Shown here piece after piece: positions 51,932 to 61,073 of a stretch of 64,000 nucleotides of DNA (the first letter of the stretch is position 1; every line of letters starts with the position of its first letter). The notes beneath the pieces are model-generated. The model had not been told where the DNA came from and did not search any database. It saw only the letters and a list, made by a program, of their open reading frames with translations. The stretch is from contig JBBDLF010000038.1 of NCBI GenBank assembly GCA_040879025.1, forward strand, positions 1 to 64,000, in the 5' to 3' direction. The translations under genes were made by a program, and so were the position numbers. Source of the stretch: JBBDLF01 sp040879025 (GTDB lineage Bacteria; Pseudomonadota; Gammaproteobacteria; Pseudomonadales; Pseudohongiellaceae).

Positions 51932-53605
51932 ATGGGCGCGATAAATAATTTTATGCTGGTGCTGGACGGATATTTGGGAAGCGCGCCCTGGTTTCCGTTT
52001 ATCTTGTTGTCAGTCGGCATCTTCTTCACGATTTATCTTAAATTTCCACAAATCCGCTATTTCAGCCACGCTGTAAAAGTGGTTCGAGGCAAACTGGATA
52101 CCGAGGATGCCCGGGGTGACACCTCGCACTTTCAGGCGCTGGCAACAGCACTTTCCGGCACCCTGGGCACCGGTAATATTGGTGGCGTAGCCCTTGCTCT
52201 GCATCTGGGTGGACCGGCTGCGCTGTTCTGGATGTGGGTCACCGCGTTTCTGGGGATGGCTACCAAATTCGTCGAAGTGACCCTGTCACTCAAGTACAGG
52301 GAAACAGCCTCGGACGGCACCATGGCCGGGGGGCCGATGTATTACATGGAGAAGGGGCTCAATATGCGCTGGCTGGCGATTATTTTTGCTATTGCCACTG
52401 TGCTCAGCGCATTCGGCACGGGTAACCTGCCCCAGATCAACAGCATTGCCTCCGGCCTGGAAAGCACGTTTTTCATCAATCCAATCATTACCGGCGCCGT
52501 GCTGGCCGTTTTACTGGCACTGGTTATCATCGGTGGTATCCGGCGGATAGCCAAAGTGGCGGCAGCACTGGTCCCCACCATGGCCATACTTTACCTGATC
52601 GGGGCATTTGCGGTGATCATTCCGAATGTGGGAAACATCATTCCGTCATTTATCTCCATATTCAGCGATGCGTTCACGGGTTCTGCGGCTACCGGCGGAT
52701 TTCTCGGAGCGACGTTCGCCTATGCGTTCAACCGCGGGGTCAACCGTGGCCTGTTCTCCAATGAAGCGGGTCAGGGCTCCGCACCCATCGCTCACTCCGC
52801 TGCCAAAACCAACGAGCCGACGGACGAGGGCATGGTGGCCATACTCGAGCCGTTTATCGATACCATAATCATATGTACCCTGACCGGTCTTGTCATTCTG
52901 TCATCGGGCGTATGGAACCAGAAGTATGAGAACAATTTTCAGCGCGCTGACATGGCCTTCATCGCCGGCCAGTTCGACGACACCGATAACGCAGCTGTTG
53001 AACAATTGTTCACATATCTCGCCGGTAGCAGCAGTGACATCGCCTTTTCCGGTGAAATCGAGCTGGAAGGTGGTATGGCGCAGAACACTGAAGAGTTTAC
53101 GTTAATCAACGCACGCTCCATCGCCGAACAGGTCGTATACAGCCGGGAGGGAGAACCGGTCACCGGCACGATTCTGGTATTGGCAGGGCAACTGGAAGAC
53201 TCGACCATCACGGTGAGAGGATACTCGCTGCTACACTCGGTGCCGCTGACGACCATGGCTTTTACGCAAGGCCTGTTCGGTGATTATGGCCAGTACATCG
53301 TTTCGATTGGCTTGTTGTTGTTTGCATTCTCAACCGCAATTGCCTGGTCCTATTACGGAAACCGCGCGGTGATTTACCTGGTGGGCGACAAAGGTGTATT
53401 GCCGTACCGTATTCTGTATGTGCTGGGTTTTTTCTATGCGGCTTTCGCAGATACTACCGTCATATGGAACATTTCCCTCATTACCATTGTGTTGATGACG
53501 CTGCCTAACCTGGTCGGCATACTGTTGCTCAGCCGTGAAATGAAAGAAACGGTCATTGACTACTGGCAGCACATGGATCTGATGCGCGACAGCAACACCG
53601 ACTGA
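51932..53605 (+). CDS. Sodium:alanine symporter (AGCS) with extra loop domain
   Basis: A 557-residue carrier of the alanine/glycine:cation symporter family. Typical segments are ALSGTLGTGNIGGVALALHL, WMWVTAFLGMATKFVEVTL, NRGVNRGLFSNEAGQGSAPI and AIAWSYYGNRAVIYLVGD. Family members are about 450 residues; here about 105 residues (roughly 325-430), acidic and beta-like, are inserted between VILSSGVWNQ and LLHSVPLTTMAFTQG, probably as an extracytoplasmic domain. GAGGA precedes the ATG, with an AAnAAnAA motif against it. Likely function: sodium-driven uptake of alanine, glycine or related amino acids. Confidence 0.93.
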   Translation: MGAINNFMLVLDGYLGSAPWFPFILLSVGIFFTIYLKFPQIRYFSHAVKVVRGKLDTEDARGDTSHFQALATALSGTLGTGNIGGVALALHLGGPAALFWMWVTAFLGMATKFVEVTLSLKYRETASDGTMAGGPMYYMEKGLNMRWLAIIFAIATVLSAFGTGNLPQINSIASGLESTFFINPIITGAVLAVLLALVIIGGIRRIAKVAAALVPTMAILYLIGAFAVIIPNVGNIIPSFISIFSDAFTGSAATGGFLGATFAYAFNRGVNRGLFSNEAGQGSAPIAHSAAKTNEPTDEGMVAILEPFIDTIIICTLTGLVILSSGVWNQKYENNFQRADMAFIAGQFDDTDNAAVEQLFTYLAGSSSDIAFSGEIELEGGMAQNTEEFTLINARSIAEQVVYSREGEPVTGTILVLAGQLEDSTITVRGYSLLHSVPLTTMAFTQGLFGDYGQYIVSIGLLLFAFSTAIAWSYYGNRAVIYLVGDKGVLPYRILYVLGFFYAAFADTTVIWNISLITIVLMTLPNLVGILLLSREMKETVIDYWQHMDLMRDSNTD

Positions 53606-53611
53606 ACCGGT

Positions 53612-55294
53612 TCAGGCAACGTCACCCGGTAACCGGATGTTTTCGACGATTGCCTGTACTTCCTCGGGGGGCGGGGGGGTAAAACGAGCAACGGTCAGCG
53701 CCACCGCCAGGTTCAGCAGAGTGCCGAGTGTGCCGATTCCTTCCGGAGAGATGCCAAACCACCAGTTCGCCGCGATGTTGGCATCCGGATTGATAAACTT
53801 GAAATAGACTATGTAGGTGGCGGTGAATAAAAACCCGGCTACCATACCGGCGACCGCGCCTTCCATGTTCATGCGCTTCCTGAATATGCCCAGAACTATC
53901 GCTGGAAAAAACGAGGCGGCGGCGAGGCCGAAGGCGAACGCCACTACCTGGGCAACAAAACCAGGCGGATTGATGCCCCAGTAGCCGGCAATCATCACGG
54001 CGATCAGAATCGCGATGCGCGCGTAACGCAATTCCTGCTTTTCAGTAATGTGAGGCATGAGACTGCGTTTCATCAGGTCATGGGAAACCGCGGTGGAAAT
54101 CACCAACAACAGGCCTGCCGCCGTGGACAGAGCGGCCGCCAGTGCGCCGGCGGCGACAAGTGCGACCACCCAGTTGGGAAGTCCCGCGATCTCGGGATTG
54201 GCCAGCACCATGATGTCTCGATTGACTTCCAGTTCATTAGCGTCCGGGTCGCCCACATATTGAATGCGCCCATCATTGTTCTTGTCGGTAAAAACCAGAA
54301 GCTCGGTGGTTTCCCAGGTGTTAAACCACTCCGGCACATCGCTGTACTCGATATTGTTCACGGTATTGAGCAGGTTGGTCTTGGCAAACGCCGCTACCGC
54401 CGGCGCCGTGGTGTAGAGTACGGCGATAAATATCAGGGCATAGCCTGCTGACTTGCGCGCGTCCCGAACATTGGGAACGGTAAAGAAACGAATGATGACA
54501 TGGGGCAGTCCGGCGGTGCCGAACATCAGTGCGGCGGTGATAAAAAATACATCCTGGGTGCTGCGCTGGCCACTGGTGTATACCGGAAATCCCAGTTGCT
54601 CACTAAGCCCGTCGAGGCGGTCGAGAAGATAACCGCCGCCAAAGGCTTCAGTCAGTTCCGAACCGAATCCTATCTGCGGGACGGGCTGACCGGTCATCAG
54701 GATGGAAATAAAAATCGCGGGTACCATAAAGGCAAAAATCAATACACAGTATTGCGCCACCTGGGTGTAGGTAATGCCTTTCATTCCTCCGAGTACGGCA
54801 TAGAGAAAGACGATCGTCATGCCAATGATGACGCCGGTGGTAATGTTCACTTCGAGGAAGCGGGAAAAAACGATTCCGGCCCCCTGCATCTGTCCGCAGA
54901 CGTAAACAAAGGACACCACAATAGCGCAGAACACAGCAACAAGCCTGGCTGTGCGTGAATAATAGCGGTCACCAATAAAATCCGGTACCGTGTACTTGCC
55001 GAATTTACGCAGATACGGCGCCAGCAATAGCGCCAGCAGTACGTACCCGCCGGTCCAGCCCATGAGGTAGAACGCGCCGTCGCGCCCGAGAAACGAGATC
55101 AGCCCCGCCATCGAGATAAAGGAGGCCGCGGACATCCAGTCTGCCGCGGTGGCCATGCCGTTGGCCAGGGGAGGAACGTGGCCGCCGGCAACATAGAAGT
55201 CTTTTGTGGATGCCGCCCTGGACCAGATGGCGATTCCAATGTAAAGACCGAAGGAGAGGAAGACGAACCCATAGGTCCATATTTGAACGCTCAC
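53612..55294 (-). CDS. Sodium:solute symporter (ActP-like SSS family)
   Basis: A 560-residue, 13-14-helix carrier. NGMATAADWMSAASFISMAG and RFLEVNITTGVIIGMTIVFL with GGMKGITYTQVAQY resemble acetate permeases and related monocarboxylate SSS proteins. A hydrophilic loop at about 320-375 (NNIEYSDVPEWFNTWETTEL and NDGRIQYVGDPDANELEVNR) marks the subgroup always paired with a DUF4212 subunit. Its GTG start overlaps the DUF4212 stop (GTGA). It may import acetate or another short carboxylate for acs. The gene converges with the AGCS gene, stops 6 bases apart. Confidence 0.9.
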   Translation of the reverse strand: MSVQIWTYGFVFLSFGLYIGIAIWSRAASTKDFYVAGGHVPPLANGMATAADWMSAASFISMAGLISFLGRDGAFYLMGWTGGYVLLALLLAPYLRKFGKYTVPDFIGDRYYSRTARLVAVFCAIVVSFVYVCGQMQGAGIVFSRFLEVNITTGVIIGMTIVFLYAVLGGMKGITYTQVAQYCVLIFAFMVPAIFISILMTGQPVPQIGFGSELTEAFGGGYLLDRLDGLSEQLGFPVYTSGQRSTQDVFFITAALMFGTAGLPHVIIRFFTVPNVRDARKSAGYALIFIAVLYTTAPAVAAFAKTNLLNTVNNIEYSDVPEWFNTWETTELLVFTDKNNDGRIQYVGDPDANELEVNRDIMVLANPEIAGLPNWVVALVAAGALAAALSTAAGLLLVISTAVSHDLMKRSLMPHITEKQELRYARIAILIAVMIAGYWGINPPGFVAQVVAFAFGLAAASFFPAIVLGIFRKRMNMEGAVAGMVAGFLFTATYIVYFKFINPDANIAANWWFGISPEGIGTLGTLLNLAVALTVARFTPPPPEEVQAIVENIRLPGDVA

Positions 55295-55593
55295 CGGGCG
55301 GCCTCCCTGTCGTTACCGCTTTCTTGCTCCTGGATACCATCATCGTTGTCGAGGTTGTACTTGTCATCGAGGCGGTCCATGAGTTTGATATAGACCAGGA
55401 TAAGAATAACGAAGACGTAGATGGAACCTTGCTGGGCGATCCAGAAACCGAGTTTGAATCCACCGAAACGGATGTTGTCGAGCAGATCAACGAAAAGAAT
55501 TCCGCACCCGAAAGAGATGAAAAACCAGACTGACAGCAGCGAGACAACGATACGTATATTGGCTTTCCAGTAGGAGCGTGCTCGGTCTGACAT
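55291..55593 (-). CDS. DUF4212 small membrane subunit of the SSS symporter
   Basis: A 100-residue two-helix protein: MSDRARSYWKANIRIVVSLL, then GFWIAQQGSIYVFVILILVY, and a charged tail with DRLDDKYNLDN. DUF4212 proteins precede a cognate SSS gene in many proteobacteria, much as YjcH precedes ActP, and are thought to be accessory subunits. The ATG at 55593 has a GGGGGG run upstream; the longer frame adds 39 residues without family character. A near-match to AAnAAnAA (AACAAGTA) lies in the leader but breaks the pattern. Confidence 0.88.
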   Translation of the reverse strand: MSDRARSYWKANIRIVVSLLSVWFFISFGCGILFVDLLDNIRFGGFKLGFWIAQQGSIYVFVILILVYIKLMDRLDDKYNLDNDDGIQEQESGNDREAAR

Positions 55594-55754
55594 CTTGTCC
55601 CCCCTTTTACTTGTTATGGGCATTGAACAGGGTGTGTTCGCGGCCTGACAGTTCGCAATCGGACTGGTTGACTTGTCTGCCGCGGCGTTGGGGTGCCAAG
55701 GCTCAGGCATGGTATCACAGCCATAATGGAGGGTGATAGCCGGCAGGATTCGGG

Positions 55755-56246
55755 CTATAACACCCGTCGGAGATATGCCGTCAATTTGCTACGAACAGCC
55801 GGTTTTGCATCCAGTGCGGCTTTTTCGTGCTGGCGAAAAAACTGACGTAGCTGCTGCCGCTCAAGTTCGGGGTACTCCTTGAGAAGCTGGTTGATCAACT
55901 CCTGGTTTTCTGTCAGAACGGCGTCCGTGGACTGTTGCAGGCGTTGCAGTCGCCGCCGGTCTTCCGGAGGAGGCGAGTGCAGGTCAGCGATCGACCGATG
56001 TATTGACTCCACGTCTACGTCTCGCATTATGCGGCCGATAAACTGGAGTTGGCGGCGTTTGGCTTCATGGCTGTTGGGCAGCCGTTTGTATTCATCTATA
56101 GCGGCACGGAGTGGTGCCGGCAGATTAAGGTGGTCCAGCCGGGACTTTGTGTATCCAGTCAATTCGCGACCGAGATTCTGCAACCCGGTCATGTCCTTTT
56201 TTCGTTTCGTTTTGCTGGGTGGCTGTTCGGGGTCGAATTCGTCCAT
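55755..56246 (-). CDS. darP: Ribosome-associated protein DarP (YjgA, DUF615)
   Basis: A 163-residue basic helical protein. RELTGYTKSRLDHLNLPAPL, LPNSHEAKRRQLQFIGRIMR and LKEYPELERQQLRQFFRQH match the YjgA/DUF615 family, which helps late assembly of the 50S ribosomal subunit. I start at the ATG at 56246, as the 19 residues gained by the longer frame overlap mgtE and look unrelated. It lies directly after mgtE with a slight overlap avoided by this start (11-base gap). Confidence 0.93.
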   Translation of the reverse strand: MDEFDPEQPPSKTKRKKDMTGLQNLGRELTGYTKSRLDHLNLPAPLRAAIDEYKRLPNSHEAKRRQLQFIGRIMRDVDVESIHRSIADLHSPPPEDRRRLQRLQQSTDAVLTENQELINQLLKEYPELERQQLRQFFRQHEKAALDAKPAVRSKLTAYLRRVL

Positions 56247-56256
56247 GGGTTTCAGT

Positions 56257-57612
56257 CTAAAGATAAAAGAGGCTGGCCAGACCCAGCACAGCGAAGAAAC
56301 CAAGAGAGTCGGTCATCGTGGTTAGCGCCACGGACCCGGCCAGGGCAGGATCAATATGGATGCGCTTGAGGAACAGGGGAAGATAAGCTCCGCTCAGCGC
56401 GGCCACGAGCAAATTGATCATCATCGCCGCGGCTATGATGTAACTGAGTGGTAGATCACCATACCAAAAATAGGAAACTATGCCTATGGCCACCGCCCAC
56501 AACGCGCCGTTGATGACAGCGACTCCAAGTTCCCTTACAAGTAACCAGCGCGCATTGGAGGGACTAAGGTGTCCTAGTGCCATGCTCCGTATAACCAATG
56601 TGAGAGTTTGGTTGCCCGCCACGCCGCCCATGTTTGCCACGATAGGCATCAGTACCGCCAGGTAAACGACCCTGTCCAGAGTATCCTGAAACAGGTAGAT
56701 AACGATGGAAGCGATAATCGCCGTCATCAGATTGATTCCCAGCCAGACTGCGCGCCGCCGCGCCGTTTTCATAATTGGAGCGAAGGTATCATCTTCCTCG
56801 TCCAGACCCGCCATGCTCATCAATGAGTGTTCGGTGCTGTCGCGGATAAAATCGACGATATCGTCAATCGTGATTCGCCCCACGAGCCGACCCTTTTCGT
56901 CGACCACCGGAGCGGATACCCAGTCATGTTGTTCAAACAATTGCGCCACCTTGGTGGCTTCCATGTCCACCGGGATCGCATCAACGTCGGTGATCATTAC
57001 CTCCCTCACCGTGGTGTTGGGGTCGGAGACCAGAAGTTTGCTCAGGGGGAGGATGCCTACAAACTCATCGTCACGATTAACAACAAGCAAGTTGTCCATC
57101 ATTTCAGGCAGAGATGCATGACGCCGCAGATAACGAAGCACCACATCGAGTGTATGCCGCGGACGTACGGTTATCGTGTCTGTATTCATCAGACCACCGG
57201 CGGTGTCCTCGGGATACGACAGAATCGACTCGACGCGCAGACGATCTTGCAGGTCCATGGACTGGAGCACTTCGGTCATTACCTGCTGCGGCAACTGTTG
57301 CAGAATGTCAGCGAGGTCGTCGGTCTCGAGACCCTCGGTCAACTGGGCTACCTGCTCGGCAGTCAGTTCCCTGAGGATGTCACTTTGAATGTCTTCGTTA
57401 AGATACTGAAGTACCTCGCCTTCGGCCTCCTTGTCGATAAGCTGCCAGAGAATATTTCTTGCCTTGGGAGGGGATGATTCCAGTAGATGCGCGATTCCTG
57501 CCGTAGGCAGAGTTCGGATCATTTGCCTGACCTGCGGCAGAGAACCACTATCAAGAGCCTGAGTCAGCTCAAGAAAATGATCTTTGGTTGCGCTGTCGAT
57601 AGTGTCAGACAT
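56257..57612 (-). CDS. mgtE: MgtE magnesium transporter
   Basis: A 451-residue Mg2+ channel. The cytosolic N domain (about 1-135, with LADILQQLPQQVMTEVLQSM) is followed by two CBS domains (about 140-265, with EVMITDVDAIPVDMEATKVA and DEKGRLVGRITIDDIVDFI) and five membrane helices containing PIVANMGGVAGNQTLTLVIR, the pore signature. Binding of Mg2+ between the N and CBS domains closes the pore. It follows the HPr gene by 5 bases, so it is probably the tail of the rpoN-ptsN-rapZ-ptsH transcript. I see no Mg2+ riboswitch. Confidence 0.95.
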   Translation of the reverse strand: MSDTIDSATKDHFLELTQALDSGSLPQVRQMIRTLPTAGIAHLLESSPPKARNILWQLIDKEAEGEVLQYLNEDIQSDILRELTAEQVAQLTEGLETDDLADILQQLPQQVMTEVLQSMDLQDRLRVESILSYPEDTAGGLMNTDTITVRPRHTLDVVLRYLRRHASLPEMMDNLLVVNRDDEFVGILPLSKLLVSDPNTTVREVMITDVDAIPVDMEATKVAQLFEQHDWVSAPVVDEKGRLVGRITIDDIVDFIRDSTEHSLMSMAGLDEEDDTFAPIMKTARRRAVWLGINLMTAIIASIVIYLFQDTLDRVVYLAVLMPIVANMGGVAGNQTLTLVIRSMALGHLSPSNARWLLVRELGVAVINGALWAVAIGIVSYFWYGDLPLSYIIAAAMMINLLVAALSGAYLPLFLKRIHIDPALAGSVALTTMTDSLGFFAVLGLASLFYL

Positions 57613-57617
57613 GAGGT

Positions 57618-57884
57618 CTACTGGGCTTCATCAAAACGGTTATTGATCAATTCGACTATGGCCTTCAGTGCGTGCTCTTCATCTTCACCATCGGCAATCA
57701 CATTAAGTGTTGTTCCCTTGACGGCCGCAAGCATCATCAATGCCAGAATACTTTTTCCATCGACCAGTTTGTCGGCACCAATCTGAACGTCACACCGGTA
57801 TGCCGTGGCGACGGATACCAGTTTTGAAGCTGCGCGGGCATGCAGGCCGGCTTTGTTGCTTATCTTTACTGTCGTCTTGCGCAT
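57618..57884 (-). CDS. ptsO: HPr-like phosphocarrier of the nitrogen PTS (NPr)
   Basis: An 88-residue HPr protein. The phosphorylated His lies in NKAGLHARAASKLVSVA and the regulatory Ser region in DGKSILALMMLAAVKGTTL. In this operon it is the NPr carrier that takes phosphate from EI-Ntr and gives it to PtsN. The EI-Ntr gene is not in the window. It is 14 bases after rapZ. Confidence 0.95.
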   Translation of the reverse strand: MRKTTVKISNKAGLHARAASKLVSVATAYRCDVQIGADKLVDGKSILALMMLAAVKGTTLNVIADGEDEEHALKAIVELINNRFDEAQ

Positions 57885-57898
57885 GGTCAGTTCTCAAG

Positions 57899-58756
57899 TC
57901 AACGTGGCAATTCCCTGTGCCGGGTCTGCACATTGCGAACTGTTTGTTTAAAATGCGCCGCCAGTTTTTCACACAGATAGACAGATCTGTGCTGCCCACC
58001 CGTGCAGCCCAGGGCTACCGTTATATAACTGCGATTGTTCTGCTCAAAACACGGCAACCAGGACTGCAGAAAATCCCGGATGTCGTCATACATCATCTGC
58101 ACCTGCCGCTGTGATTCGAGATAGGTCACCACCGCGCTGTCGAGTCCGGTCAAAGACCTGAGGGAAGTTTTCCAGTATGGGTTCGGCAGACAGCGCACAT
58201 CGTACACTATATCAGCATCCACGGGGACGCCGTTTTTATATCCAAAAGACTGGAATTGCAGCGCCAGACCGGTATCGGAGGTTTCTATAAGCCGGCTCTT
58301 GATTGCGTCTCTGAGTTCGTGAAGCGACATCGTACTGGTGTCAATGCTCAGGCTGGCCAGAAGGGAAATTGGCTCCAGCAACTCAGACTCCTTGTCTATG
58401 GCCTCTTTCAAGCCGACCTTGTCGGAAGAGAGGGGGTGCTTGCGCCGGCTTTCACTGAACCTGCGGAGCAGGGTCTGTCCATTCGCATCAAGGAACAGAA
58501 TCGTAGTGCCAAGCTCCTTCTGCCGAAGATTGCGAATTATTTCAGGAACTTTTTCCAGGTCCGCGGAAATGTTGCGGGCGTCGATACTTACCGCAATGTG
58601 GGGCATGTCCTGGGTATCTGTGGAGATACGGTCAGCCAGTGCGGGCAACAAGCTGGCGGGCAGATTGTCAATGCAATAGAATCCCCGGTCCTCAAGTATA
58701 TGCAGCACGGTACTTTTACCCGAGCCGGACCTGCCGCTTATTATAAATAGTTTCAC
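57899..58756 (-). CDS. rapZ: RNase adapter protein RapZ
   Basis: A 285-residue nucleotide-binding protein with Walker A SGRSGSGKSTVLHILEDRGF and the conserved YCIDNLPASLLPAL. The C-terminal half has ALQFQSFGYKNGVPVDADIV and ALGCTGGQHRSVYLCEKLA, the RNA-binding, phosphofructokinase-like part. In E. coli RapZ delivers a small RNA to RNase E to control glucosamine-6-phosphate synthase; in other groups the role is less clear. It is in the rpoN operon between ptsN and the NPr gene. Confidence 0.95.
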   Translation of the reverse strand: MKLFIISGRSGSGKSTVLHILEDRGFYCIDNLPASLLPALADRISTDTQDMPHIAVSIDARNISADLEKVPEIIRNLRQKELGTTILFLDANGQTLLRRFSESRRKHPLSSDKVGLKEAIDKESELLEPISLLASLSIDTSTMSLHELRDAIKSRLIETSDTGLALQFQSFGYKNGVPVDADIVYDVRCLPNPYWKTSLRSLTGLDSAVVTYLESQRQVQMMYDDIRDFLQSWLPCFEQNNRSYITVALGCTGGQHRSVYLCEKLAAHFKQTVRNVQTRHRELPR

Positions 58757-58825
58757 TGTTTCCGCCGTGTCGGTTGCCTGGATTCCAGGATTCGTCCGGT
58801 TCGCTTTTCGCCTGCTGTGGTCGCT

Positions 58826-59284
58826 TCAGGCACCCTGATATGTAATAACGATATGGTAAAGGTCTTCGTTATTTTCGGTTTGGCGTAACGTAAAACAGAG
58901 ATCCTCGTCGTTGAACATTCTGGCCAGGTCGGCCAGTATCCTTACATGTTCGTCTGACTTCTGTTCTGGAACGATAAGAACGAAAATAAGATCCACCGGT
59001 TTGGAGTCTACCGAGTTGAAATCGATTCCCTTGTCCAGTGTAACCAGTGCGCCGACTACGTCCCTGCATTCGCTCACCCGGCAGTGGGGAATGGCGATCC
59101 CGTTTCCCAAACCGGTACTGCCCAGTTGTTCCCTGGCCATCAGGGAGTTGAATATCTCATTGGCTGACAAATAGCCGAGATCTTCGGCGAGCAGTTCGCT
59201 TACAGTGGTGATTAGACGTTTTTTGCTTATTCCAGGGAGTGCGGGATAGCATCGCTGTGGTGTCAGTATCTCTTCCAGGTGCAT
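58826..59284 (-). CDS. ptsN: PTS IIA-like nitrogen regulatory protein PtsN
   Basis: A 152-residue EIIA(Ntr). The phosphorylated His lies in GNGIAIPHCRVSECRD; LDKGIDFNSVDSKPVDLIFV and SDEHVRILADLARMF are the family's other blocks. Its phosphorylation state reports nitrogen and potassium status to several partners. It sits 73 bases downstream of rpoN. The hpf gene usually between rpoN and ptsN is absent here. Confidence 0.95.
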   Translation of the reverse strand: MHLEEILTPQRCYPALPGISKKRLITTVSELLAEDLGYLSANEIFNSLMAREQLGSTGLGNGIAIPHCRVSECRDVVGALVTLDKGIDFNSVDSKPVDLIFVLIVPEQKSDEHVRILADLARMFNDEDLCFTLRQTENNEDLYHIVITYQGA

Positions 59285-59357
59285 TTTGGTCTGTCTCGTT
59301 GCTGATCAGAATGAATAAATGGGATTTTCGCCGGCGGACTTCACACTATCCCGGCTG

Positions 59358-60887
59358 CTATTCAACGAGCCTCTTGCGTTCGTTGGACGGCGGTATGCTC
59401 AGGGACTCGCGGTATTTGGCAATAGTGCGTCGTGCGACGTTAATGCCCTGATCATCAAGCAGCTTGGTAATTTTGCTGTCGCTAAGGGGCTTGCGAACAT
59501 TTTCCGAAGCAATCAGCTTTTTGATAATTGCCCTTATAGCGGTCGAGGAACACTCCCCGCCGCCTTTGGTGGAAACGTGGCTGGAGAAAAAATATTTCAG
59601 TTCGTAGATGCCCCTCGGAGTGTGCATATACTTCTGGGTGGTCACCCGGGAGATGGTGGATTCATGCATGCCTACCGCCTCGGCAATGTCATGCAGAACC
59701 AGTGGTTTCATGGCCTCATCGCCGTGCTCAAAGAAGTCTCTCTGGTGTTCTACAATCCGCGTCGCCACCTTCATCAAGGTTTCATTGCGGCTCTGAAGGC
59801 TTTTAATGAACCACTTTGCCTCCTGAAGGTTGTCTTTCAGGTAGCTGTTGTCGCGACTCGAATCGGCACGTTTTACCAGGGAAGCATAGCCGGAATTGAT
59901 TCTGATACGTGGTGCGGTTTCCGGGTTAAGTTCCACCGTCCATTTGCCATTCTCGGGGTTTTTGTAAACTATTACGTCCGGCACTATATAGCTGGTAGGA
60001 GGTGGCGAAATTTCCGATCCCGGTCGGGGGTTGAGCGCTTCAATGATACTGATGGCGTCACGAAGCTCGTTTTCCTTCAGTCGGGTACGCCGCATAATCT
60101 GTGCATAATCGCGATTTCCCAGCAGACTAAGACAATCCTTGATCACAAGGCGGGCATTACGGATAGCGGCGGACTCCGTCTGTCCGGGAAATTGATTGAG
60201 TTGAACCAGCAGGCATTCAGCAAGGTTGCGGTAGCCCACACCGACAGGATCGAATTGCTGGATGCGGTGCAGAACGGCCAGCACTTCATCTTCTTCTATC
60301 TCATCAGCATCAGCGAGCCCCGTGTGTATGGATTCGATGTCGGCGGTGAGCATACCATTGGGATCGATCGCATCGATAATCGCCAGGGCAATTTCACGGT
60401 CGGTGTCCGACATGGTGGTAAGGTTAAGCTGCCAGTGAAGATGATCCTGCAGCGTATCACTGGATGTATTGCGGGATTCAAAATCGCTGGTATCGCCATC
60501 ATAGGACGACGAACCGGAAGTGTAACTGCCCTGGTAAATATCATCCCAGTTGGTGTCAACGGAAAGATCGTCGGGAATACTGTCTTCCTGACCGGCACGG
60601 GCGTCCATCTCCTGACGCGAAGATTCCTGCACAGGGGATTCGGTGCCTTGCGCGTCTGAACCACCGGAACCATTCTGACCGTAGGGAGAAGAGTCTTCGC
60701 CCGGGCCGTCACTGGTCTCGTCCTCATCGCCAACCTCGACCAGCTCGAGCATGGGATTGGATTCCAATACCTGGTGAATTTCCTGCTGCAGGTCGAGTGT
60801 CGATAGCTGGAGGAGCCTGATCGCCTGCTGCAGCTGCGGCGTCATGGTCAATTGCTGACCCAGCTTGAGCTGAAGCGATAGTTTCAT
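59358..60887 (-). CDS. rpoN: RNA polymerase sigma-54 factor
   Basis: A 509-residue sigma-54. Region I, which contacts the activators, is the Gln/Leu-rich MKLSLQLKLGQQLTMTPQLQ. Region II (about 52-145) is a long acidic, Ser/Gly/Asp-rich linker. The core-binding part and the DNA-binding part follow, ending with the RpoN box ARRTIAKYRE near residues 485-495, which reads the -24 element. It would serve the promoter at 36811-36827 with CbrB. It is downstream of lptB with a ~190-base gap that may hold its own promoter. Confidence 0.97.
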   Translation of the reverse strand: MKLSLQLKLGQQLTMTPQLQQAIRLLQLSTLDLQQEIHQVLESNPMLELVEVGDEDETSDGPGEDSSPYGQNGSGGSDAQGTESPVQESSRQEMDARAGQEDSIPDDLSVDTNWDDIYQGSYTSGSSSYDGDTSDFESRNTSSDTLQDHLHWQLNLTTMSDTDREIALAIIDAIDPNGMLTADIESIHTGLADADEIEEDEVLAVLHRIQQFDPVGVGYRNLAECLLVQLNQFPGQTESAAIRNARLVIKDCLSLLGNRDYAQIMRRTRLKENELRDAISIIEALNPRPGSEISPPPTSYIVPDVIVYKNPENGKWTVELNPETAPRIRINSGYASLVKRADSSRDNSYLKDNLQEAKWFIKSLQSRNETLMKVATRIVEHQRDFFEHGDEAMKPLVLHDIAEAVGMHESTISRVTTQKYMHTPRGIYELKYFFSSHVSTKGGGECSSTAIRAIIKKLIASENVRKPLSDSKITKLLDDQGINVARRTIAKYRESLSIPPSNERKRLVE

Positions 60888-61073
60888 CTGAACATCATCG
60901 AAGTATGCACCAAGTTTCGCCCGGCAAGAATCTATCGGGCTTCTAGTTTGCGTCGATTATAGCAAGTTTCATGCCTGCCTTGCATAGGGGGGCAGGGCTC
61001 CCGGTGATCGCAATGGGTGTGTGCGATGGGGAGAAAATCGGGCGAGGGGGCTCTCGGGTTTATCGGTCCGGCG

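Noticed and set aside
55593..55615. Third Hfq/Crc motif in the DUF4212 leader
   Set aside because: AACAAGTA fails AAnAAnAA at position 7, so I did not count it.
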